DNA of 23,113 nucleotides from Prolixibacteraceae bacterium (lineage in GTDB: Bacteria; Bacteroidota; Bacteroidia; Bacteroidales; Prolixibacteraceae), in contig JAGODU010000057.1 in the NCBI GenBank assembly GCA_017998095.1, forward strand, positions 1 to 23,113, written 5' to 3'. The translations under genes and the position numbers were made by a program. Position 1 is the first letter of the stretch. Every line of letters starts with the position of its first letter. Below the pieces are notes generated by a model. The model worked only from the letters and a program-made list of their open reading frames with translations, ran no database searches and was not told the origin of the DNA. Positions 16,931 to 23,113 of this stretch are shown here, in pieces.

Positions 16931-19585
16931 ATGGATATTGAAGAAATTAATACCGGTTTACCGGAAGATATTACACCCGGCCCTGAGAAGTTTGAATTAA
17001 AACATCTTTCAGGTATGTTTCAAACCTGGTTTCTTGATTATGCCTCTTATGTAATTCTTGAAAGAGCTGTGCCTTATGTCAATGACGGGTTTAAACCTGT
17101 GCAAAGAAGAATAATGCATGCCATGAAAGAAATGGATGACGGGCGTTTCAATAAAGTAGCCAATATCATAGGTCAAACTATGCAGTACCATCCTCATGGT
17201 GATGCTTCAATTGGCGATGCTTTGGTCCAGCTTGGACAGAAAGATCTTCTTGTTGAAACTCAGGGTAACTGGGGAAATATTCTTACCGGAGATGGAGCAG
17301 CAGCTCCCCGTTATATTGAAGCACGTTTGTCAAAATTTGCGCTGGAAGTTGTTTTCAATCCAAAGACTACGAAATGGCAGTTATCTTATGACGGACGTAA
17401 AAAAGAACCTGTAACCCTTCCGGTTAAATTTCCATTGTTACTTGCACAGGGGGTTGAAGGTATTGCTGTTGGCTTGTCTTCAAAAATTCTTCCTCATAAC
17501 TTTAATGAACTTATCGACGCTTCAATCCTCCATCTTAAGGGAAAGCCTTTTGAAATATATCCTGATTTTCCAACAGGTGGGATGATTGACGTTTCTAAAT
17601 ATTCTGACGGACAAAGAACGGGAAGTGTTAGAATAAGGGCAAAGATTGATAAAATTGATGGCAAGACTCTTGTTATTACTGAAATACCATTTGGCAGAAC
17701 AACTACCTCCTTAATTGAATCAGTAATAAAAGCAAACGAAAAAGGTAAGATAAAGATTAAACGAATTGATGATAATACAGCAGCAAACGTAGAAATCATC
17801 ATTCAATTAGCTCCGGGAGTGTCAAGTGATAAAACGATTGATGCCCTATATGCTTTTACTGATTGTGAAATTCCTGTTTCTCCCAATGCTTGTATTATTG
17901 AAGATGATAAGCCTCATTTCGTCGGAGTAAGCGATATTCTTAAAAAGAATACTGAACAAACGGTTGAGCTGCTTAAGCTGGAGTTGGAAATACGTAAGGC
18001 TGAGCTTGAAGAAATGTGGCATTTTACTAATCTTGAGAAGATCTTTATCGAAGAAAAGATTTACAAGGATAAAGAATTCGAAGAAAGTAAAAATATTGAA
18101 GAGGCGATAGCTCACATTGATTTCAGACTTACTCCATGGAAACCTAAGTTTAAAAGGGAAATAACTTCTGATGATATTCTTAGGTTGCTGGAAATAAAAA
18201 TGGGACGTATTCTGAAGTTTAATAAAGAAAAAGCTGATGAATATATTCTTTCAATTGAGGATGAAATAGCAGAAATTATTTCAAATATTGAAAATATTAT
18301 TCCATATACGATTGAATATTTTAAAAGGATAAAAAGCAAATACGGAGTAAACAGAAACCGAAAAACAGAGATTCGCAGCTTTGAAAATATTGTAGCCAGC
18401 AAGGTTGTTGTTGCCAATGAAAAGCTTTACATAGATTATGAAGAAGGTTTCATGGGAACAGGACTTAAAAAGTCTGAATACCTTTGTGATTGCTCCGATA
18501 TGGACGATATTATTGTATTCAGGAAGGATGGAACCTATTTTGTAACAAAAGTGTCTGAAAAGGCCTTTATAGGTAAAAATATTCAGTATATCTCAGTCTT
18601 TAAGAAAGATGATACCCGAACAATTTACAATGTTGTTTACAGGGATGGGAAAGCCGGGGCAACTTATATGAAAAGATTTGCTGTCACCGGAGTAACCAGA
18701 GACAAAGAATATGATATTACTCAAGGGACTGCAGGCTCAAAGATTGTATATTTCAGTGCTAATCCTAATGGAGAAGCTGAAGTGTTAAGGGTAACTCTTA
18801 AACCTAAACCACGTCTTAAAAAATTAATATTTGAAGTTGATTTGAGTGAACTTGCAATTAAAGGACGTCAGTCTATGGGCAATGTTGTTACTAAGAATGA
18901 CGTTCATAAAATAATCTTAAAAGAAAAAGGGCTTTCTACTTTAGGTGGTCGGAAAATTTGGTTTGATCACGATGTTAAAAGGTTAAATGCAGATAATAGG
19001 GGTGATTATATTGGTGATTTCCAGGGTGATGATAAGATACTGGTGATATATAAAAATGGTGAATTTGAATTATACAACTTTGACCTTGAAAACCACTTTA
19101 ACGGTGATATTTTAGTCGTTGAAAAGTTTAATCCTGATAAAACTATGTCGGTTGTTTACTGGGATAATGAACAAGGATTCTACTATGTTAAGCGTTTCCA
19201 GATAGAAGCTGACTTGCCTGTAGCAAAACCTCAGAATTTTATAGGAGAAACCCCGGATAACAAATTGGTTAGTATAACTTGGGTTCATTATCCTCGTTTT
19301 GAAATTGAATTTGGGGGGAAGAATAAAGAACGCGAAAATGAAATAGTGGAAGTTGCAGAGTTTATTGGTGTAAAATCATATAAAGCAAAAGGAAAACGTC
19401 TTACAAATTTCCAGGTTAAAAATATTAAAGAAATTGAACCGGTAGTTAAAGATGAGGCTGATCATGAGCCTTTATTAGAGGAAGAAGATAATTCTCAAAG
19501 TATTGACATCGACGATGTTCCTTTTGAAATAGACAGAGGTACTAACCGTGAAGATGAGAACCCAAATCAAATGTCATTGTTTTAA
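16931..19585 (+). CDS. parC: DNA topoisomerase IV subunit A
   Basis: The DNA-cleaving subunit partnered with ParE. The 884-residue product begins with the winged-helix breakage-reunion core: YASYVILERAVPYVNDGFKPVQRR, YHPHGDASIGDALV (86-99) and the catalytic Tyr128 in AAPRYIEARL. The coiled-coil and gate region runs to about 480. The C-terminal domain (about 500-830) has degenerate propeller-like repeats without a clear gyrase GyrA box (QRRGGKG), which supports ParC. A Ser/Asp/Glu-rich acidic tail closes it and ends in NQMSLF. In the quinolone-resistance region the position equal to E. coli Ser80 is Ala92, and the one equal to Glu84 is Asp96. It starts 40 bases after parE, and aroK begins 5 bases after its stop. 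Confidence 0.93.
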   Translation: MDIEEINTGLPEDITPGPEKFELKHLSGMFQTWFLDYASYVILERAVPYVNDGFKPVQRRIMHAMKEMDDGRFNKVANIIGQTMQYHPHGDASIGDALVQLGQKDLLVETQGNWGNILTGDGAAAPRYIEARLSKFALEVVFNPKTTKWQLSYDGRKKEPVTLPVKFPLLLAQGVEGIAVGLSSKILPHNFNELIDASILHLKGKPFEIYPDFPTGGMIDVSKYSDGQRTGSVRIRAKIDKIDGKTLVITEIPFGRTTTSLIESVIKANEKGKIKIKRIDDNTAANVEIIIQLAPGVSSDKTIDALYAFTDCEIPVSPNACIIEDDKPHFVGVSDILKKNTEQTVELLKLELEIRKAELEEMWHFTNLEKIFIEEKIYKDKEFEESKNIEEAIAHIDFRLTPWKPKFKREITSDDILRLLEIKMGRILKFNKEKADEYILSIEDEIAEIISNIENIIPYTIEYFKRIKSKYGVNRNRKTEIRSFENIVASKVVVANEKLYIDYEEGFMGTGLKKSEYLCDCSDMDDIIVFRKDGTYFVTKVSEKAFIGKNIQYISVFKKDDTRTIYNVVYRDGKAGATYMKRFAVTGVTRDKEYDITQGTAGSKIVYFSANPNGEAEVLRVTLKPKPRLKKLIFEVDLSELAIKGRQSMGNVVTKNDVHKIILKEKGLSTLGGRKIWFDHDVKRLNADNRGDYIGDFQGDDKILVIYKNGEFELYNFDLENHFNGDILVVEKFNPDKTMSVVYWDNEQGFYYVKRFQIEADLPVAKPQNFIGETPDNKLVSITWVHYPRFEIEFGGKNKERENEIVEVAEFIGVKSYKAKGKRLTNFQVKNIKEIEPVVKDEADHEPLLEEEDNSQSIDIDDVPFEIDRGTNREDENPNQMSLF

Positions 19586-19590
19586 GAAAT

Positions 19591-20100
19591 ATGAGAATTT
19601 ACCTGATAGGATATATGGGAAGTGGTAAATCGACTGTAGGGAAAGGATTAGCCAGGGCTCTTAAATTACAGTTTATTGATCTTGATTCTTACATCGAAAA
19701 AAGGAATTTTAAAACTATACCTGAGATTTTTGCTTCTGAAGGAGAAGATGGTTTCAGACGAGCTGAAAGGAAAGCACTGCAAGAAGTATCCGAATTTGAA
19801 GATGTTGTAATAGCAACCGGAGGAGGTGCACCATGCTTCTTTGACAATATGGAAATAATTAAAAAAACAGGTATTTCATTATATCTTAATGGCAGCTCGA
19901 AGATTATTGCTGAACGATTGTTAAATTCCAAGACAGAAAGACCACTTATAAAGGGCAAATCCAAAGAGGAGCTTATTGCGTTTATCGCTGAAACACTATC
20001 AAAAAGAAATGAATGGTACATGAAAGCTGATGTTATTCTCAATTTCGACCATGATATATCTACTGATGAAGTTTTAAAATCATTGAAAGAAATTATTTAA
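19591..20100 (+). CDS. aroK: Shikimate kinase
   Basis: Phosphorylates shikimate to shikimate-3-phosphate with ATP, the fifth step of chorismate and aromatic amino acid synthesis, in the cytoplasm. The 169-residue length is normal. Visible features are Walker A GYMGSGKST (7-15), DLD (30-32) for Mg and shikimate binding, FRRAE (55-59) with the substrate-binding Arg, GGG (77-79), the lid motif TERPLI (115-120) with Arg117, and SKRNEWY (137-143) with the adenine-side Arg139. It starts 5 bases after the parC stop and is probably the last gene of the parE-parC transcript; coupling to parC looks to be by position only. I see no terminator after it. Confidence 0.96.
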   Translation: MRIYLIGYMGSGKSTVGKGLARALKLQFIDLDSYIEKRNFKTIPEIFASEGEDGFRRAERKALQEVSEFEDVVIATGGGAPCFFDNMEIIKKTGISLYLNGSSKIIAERLLNSKTERPLIKGKSKEELIAFIAETLSKRNEWYMKADVILNFDHDISTDEVLKSLKEII

Positions 20101-20199
20101 AAACTAATCTGTTGATTTTTTCTTTTTGTTTTGTTAAATTGAGGGCAATAAATATTCATGTTTTATATTTCATTTTATCCTCAAATCAACATATCTTAA
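20101..20199. other. Intergenic gap before the M16 protease gene
   Basis: AT-rich. A possible promoter is TTG at 20139-20141 with TATATTTC at 20164-20171 (22-base spacing, one mismatch to the TAnnTTTG consensus). No hairpin with a T run is seen, so termination of the aroK transcript is unclear. GTTGATTT (20111-20118) and AAATCAAC (20183-20190) are reverse complements but 64 bases apart. Confidence 0.3.
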
Positions 20200-23113
20200 A
20201 TGAAAAGTATTCTAATTGGCTTGCTTGCGATTTTAGCATTAAGTGCCTGTACTTCTTCAGTGAAATACAAAACTTTAAAAAAAACCGATAAAAATGGTTA
20301 TTCTTATGAACAGGTAACCAATGATCCTCTTAAAACAAGAATTTACACTCTCAAAAACGGTTTGAAAGTTTATCTTTCTCCTAACGCCGATGAGCCAAGG
20401 GCTATGTGCCTGATTGGAGTACGCGCCGGCTCTACTTCAGAGCCCATTGAAACAACAGGTTTAGCTCATTACTTTGAACATATGATGTTTAAAGGGACTA
20501 CTAAAATGGGAACTACAAACTGGGAAGAGGAAAGTAAACTTATCTCCAGAATTGAACAATTGTATGAAGATCATAAAGCTGCTTCAGATCCTCTCGCGAA
20601 AAAGAAAATTTATAAATCAATAGATAGTGTTTCTCAAATAGCTGCCAAATATGTTGCAACTAACGAATATGATAAACTTATGTCTTCTATTGGTGCGAAA
20701 GGATCTAATGCAGGTACAAATTATGAATATACAGTATACATGAATGATGTTCCGGTAAATGAACTTGAAAAATGGGCAATTTTAGAAAGCGAACGTTTCC
20801 ATGGTATTGTCCTTCGGCTTTTTCACACCGAATTAGAAACAGTTTATGAGGAATTTAACATGTATCAGGACAGAGATTCTGAAAGACAGTTTAAAGTTCT
20901 GATGGAAAATCTCTTTCCAAAGCATCCTTATGGCAGGGATATCATTGGTTTTCCTGAGCATTTGAAGAATCCGTCAATGATAAATATTCAAAACTTCTTT
21001 AAAACTTATTATGTGCCAAACAATCTGGCTGTTGCTATTTCAGGAGATATATCGTACGAAGAAACGATAAAAATGATTGATAAATATTTTGGAGGTCTTG
21101 AATATAAAGAATTACCAGAAAAGGCTCAAATAATAGAAAATCCTTTAAGTAATGTGATTTGTAAGGATGTTACCGGGCCGGAACCTGAAAACGTAATGCT
21201 GGCTTACCGGACATTAGGAATTGGTTCTCAGGAGCAACCTTATTACGACATTATAAACATGTTATTAAGTAATAGCCGTGCTGGTTTGATAGATATTGAC
21301 CTTGTTCAGAAACAAAAAGTTTTGTACGCCTATTCCTTTTATTATGCTTTGAAAGAATACGGGATTCTTGTTATGCAATCAGCACCACTTCAGAATCAAA
21401 CTCTGGAAGGGGTGAAAGATTTGTTATTAGGCGAAATAGAAAAAATAAAAAAAGGGGAATTTGATGATTGGTTAATACAGGCAGTTGTTAATGACCTTAA
21501 ACTGCAAAAAATAAAAAGCCAGGATGAAAATAGTGGGAGGGCTTTTGAATTAATAGGGAATTTCACTGATGAACTTTCAAGGGAAAAAGCGTTAAGCTAC
21601 ATGGATACTCTCGAATCTTTAACAAAAGAAGATATCGTCCGCTTTGCAAATGAAAAGTTCCCCGATAATTATGTTGTTGTATATAAACGGCAAGGTGAAA
21701 ACTCAGAACTTGTAAAGGTTGAGAAACCTGAAATTACTGCTGTACCTGTTAATAGGGACCTTCAATCAGATTTTGCTGAAGAGTTTTTAAAAGTTAAATC
21801 CTCTGATGTAGAACCCGTATTTGTTAATTATGATGAGAAAATTAAGAAGGACAAGCTGAAAGAAAATTGTGATTATTACTATATTAAAAACGAATCTAAT
21901 GATCTCTTTTCTCTTTATTACATTGTTGATTTAGGGAAATGGCATAGTCTGAAAACAGAATTAGCTGTTGGATATTTAAAATTTATTGGAACAGACAAAT
22001 TCAGTGCTCCTGATTTTCAGAAAGAACTTTACAAATACGGTCTTTCTTTTGATGTATTAACTAACAATGAGAGATCCTATGTTGAGATTAAAGGACTAAA
22101 TAGTAATCTGGATAAGGGAATTGAATTGCTTGAACATATTTTGGCAAATGCTAAGGCTGATAATCAGGCATATATTGATTATGTTGGCAGAATTATTAAA
22201 GACCGCAATGATCAGAAAGCAGACCAGCAATCAATTATTAATGCTATGTTCAGATATGGTATTTATGGGGATGACAATCCGGCAAAATATCTTATAAGTG
22301 AAAGCGAATTAAAAGCAATAGATCCTGAAGAATTAGTTAAGTTGATTAAAGGAATTTCAACATATAAACATAAAGTATTCTACTATGGACCTTCTGATTT
22401 TAATTCAGTTATGGTCAAGTTAAAGGAGAAGCATTCTTTACCTGAAAAATTATCAGAATTACCTGTTCCAAAACAATTTAAAGAAATCAAAAATGATAAA
22501 AGGAATGTATATCAAGTTGATTTTGATATTAATCAGGCCAATATTTTACTTGTTTCAAATGGAAAAGAATTCTCCAAAGATTTAATTCCTGCTGCAAGAA
22601 TTTATAACGAATATTATGGAAGCGGCCTTTCATCTGTTGTATTTCAGGAAATAAGGGAATCCAAAGCACTTGCTTATTCAGCTTCATCCTGGTATGATAT
22701 AGCTGAAAAACCGGGCAGATTGAATGTTCTGGGAGGATATATCGGGACTCAGGCAGATAAGTTGCCAATTGCAACTGCTTCGTTGCTGAACCTTTTGGAA
22801 AAGATGCCCAAAGCTCAGGCTCAGTATGATCTTGCAAGAAGTTCAATAGTTAAAAAAATTAATACTGAAAGGATTACTAAGGAACAAATCTTCTGGGATT
22901 GGATTGAAAATGCTGACAAAGGTATCGACTACGATATAAGGAAGGATGAGTATGATGCAGCTAAGAATATGTCTATTGATGACTTTGAAAAGTTTTTTAA
23001 TGACAACATTAGAAATCAGAATTATACTTACCTGATGTTAGGTAAAAAGAATATTCTTGATCAGAAAGCATTAAAATCACTTGGAGAAGTTAAAGAACTA
23101 AGTATAAAAGATC
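20200..23113 (+). CDS. M16-family zinc metalloprotease lipoprotein, C-terminus cut by the window edge
   Basis: A periplasmic or outer-membrane-attached peptidase of the pitrilysin/insulinase type. Open for 971 codons to the edge. The start at 20200 gives a lipoprotein signal with lipobox LSAC and lipidated Cys17. The inverted zinc motif is HYFEH: His90, catalytic Glu93, His94. Downstream, E211-x6-E218 in TELETVYEEFN fits the helper glutamate and third zinc ligand of the family. Between them is an unusually long helical insertion (about 105-165, rich in Lys, Glu and Ser), which lengthens the usual HxxEH-to-Glu spacing. A second, catalytically empty M16 half follows (about 560-960, with YYGSGLSSVVFQEIRESKALAYSA). 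The two halves fold around the substrate in known relatives. Only a few residues should be missing at the end. Confidence 0.92.
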   Translation, partial: MKSILIGLLAILALSACTSSVKYKTLKKTDKNGYSYEQVTNDPLKTRIYTLKNGLKVYLSPNADEPRAMCLIGVRAGSTSEPIETTGLAHYFEHMMFKGTTKMGTTNWEEESKLISRIEQLYEDHKAASDPLAKKKIYKSIDSVSQIAAKYVATNEYDKLMSSIGAKGSNAGTNYEYTVYMNDVPVNELEKWAILESERFHGIVLRLFHTELETVYEEFNMYQDRDSERQFKVLMENLFPKHPYGRDIIGFPEHLKNPSMINIQNFFKTYYVPNNLAVAISGDISYEETIKMIDKYFGGLEYKELPEKAQIIENPLSNVICKDVTGPEPENVMLAYRTLGIGSQEQPYYDIINMLLSNSRAGLIDIDLVQKQKVLYAYSFYYALKEYGILVMQSAPLQNQTLEGVKDLLLGEIEKIKKGEFDDWLIQAVVNDLKLQKIKSQDENSGRAFELIGNFTDELSREKALSYMDTLESLTKEDIVRFANEKFPDNYVVVYKRQGENSELVKVEKPEITAVPVNRDLQSDFAEEFLKVKSSDVEPVFVNYDEKIKKDKLKENCDYYYIKNESNDLFSLYYIVDLGKWHSLKTELAVGYLKFIGTDKFSAPDFQKELYKYGLSFDVLTNNERSYVEIKGLNSNLDKGIELLEHILANAKADNQAYIDYVGRIIKDRNDQKADQQSIINAMFRYGIYGDDNPAKYLISESELKAIDPEELVKLIKGISTYKHKVFYYGPSDFNSVMVKLKEKHSLPEKLSELPVPKQFKEIKNDKRNVYQVDFDINQANILLVSNGKEFSKDLIPAARIYNEYYGSGLSSVVFQEIRESKALAYSASSWYDIAEKPGRLNVLGGYIGTQADKLPIATASLLNLLEKMPKAQAQYDLARSSIVKKINTERITKEQIFWDWIENADKGIDYDIRKDEYDAAKNMSIDDFEKFFNDNIRNQNYTYLMLGKKNILDQKALKSLGEVKELSIKD

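Noticed and set aside
15049..19585. GyrB/GyrA instead of ParE/ParC
   Set aside because: The adjacent pair, the short B subunit and the lack of a clear GyrA box in the A subunit's C-terminal domain fit topoisomerase IV better; a genome-wide check for separate gyrA and gyrB would settle it.
22529..22846. 105-codon open frame on the minus strand inside the M16 protease gene
   Set aside because: It lies fully antisense to well-conserved M16 C-terminal sequence, has no recognisable domain and no promoter; it is a shadow frame.

Overview
The window is an AT-rich piece of a Bacteroidota chromosome, probably order Bacteroidales in the broad sense. The evidence is a SusC/SusD pair next to a hybrid two-component regulator with 14 propeller blades, promoters of the TTTG-N19-TAnnTTTG type seen only in this phylum, AT-rich leaders without Shine-Dalgarno sequences, and Bacteroidota-type ParE/ParC, Obg and RprX-like histidine kinase sequences. 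I cannot place it to genus. Most of it is chromosomal backbone plus one nutrient-uptake locus; I see no phage, transposon, CRISPR array, tRNA or rRNA.

Left part (1-2082). A membrane histidine kinase reads leftward and runs off the left edge. Its sensor region carries a Cys/His cluster. Divergent from it is a 105-residue secreted protein with ten cysteines, four-fifths of whose mature sequence is Cys, Lys, Glu, Ala, Ser, Thr and Asn. It ends in a clear intrinsic terminator. Together they look like a possible metal- or thiol-stress sensing module, which I consider the least ordinary item here. A 437-base gene-free stretch follows; it holds the terminator, a short tandem repeat with an 11-bp period, and a textbook Bacteroidota promoter.

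2083-5560. A tight three-gene run: GTPase ObgE, a PAP2-family membrane phosphatase, and a MutS-type ATPase with several membrane segments. Gaps are about 10 bases, so it is probably one operon driven by the promoter at 2038-2068.

5621-14917. A hybrid two-component regulator (sensor, kinase, receiver and AraC-type DNA-binding domain in one chain), then a SusC-type TonB-dependent transporter and its SusD-type surface lipoprotein, closed by a strong intrinsic terminator. The regulator probably senses a glycan breakdown product in the periplasm and switches on the SusC/SusD pair. No carbohydrate-active enzyme is encoded here, so the locus is a minimal regulator-plus-importer unit and its substrate cannot be named.

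15049-20100. Topoisomerase IV subunits ParE and ParC, then shikimate kinase AroK, closely spaced and probably co-transcribed from a promoter just before parE.

20200-23113. A lipoprotein zinc protease of family M16 with two homologous halves, running off the right edge close to its expected end.
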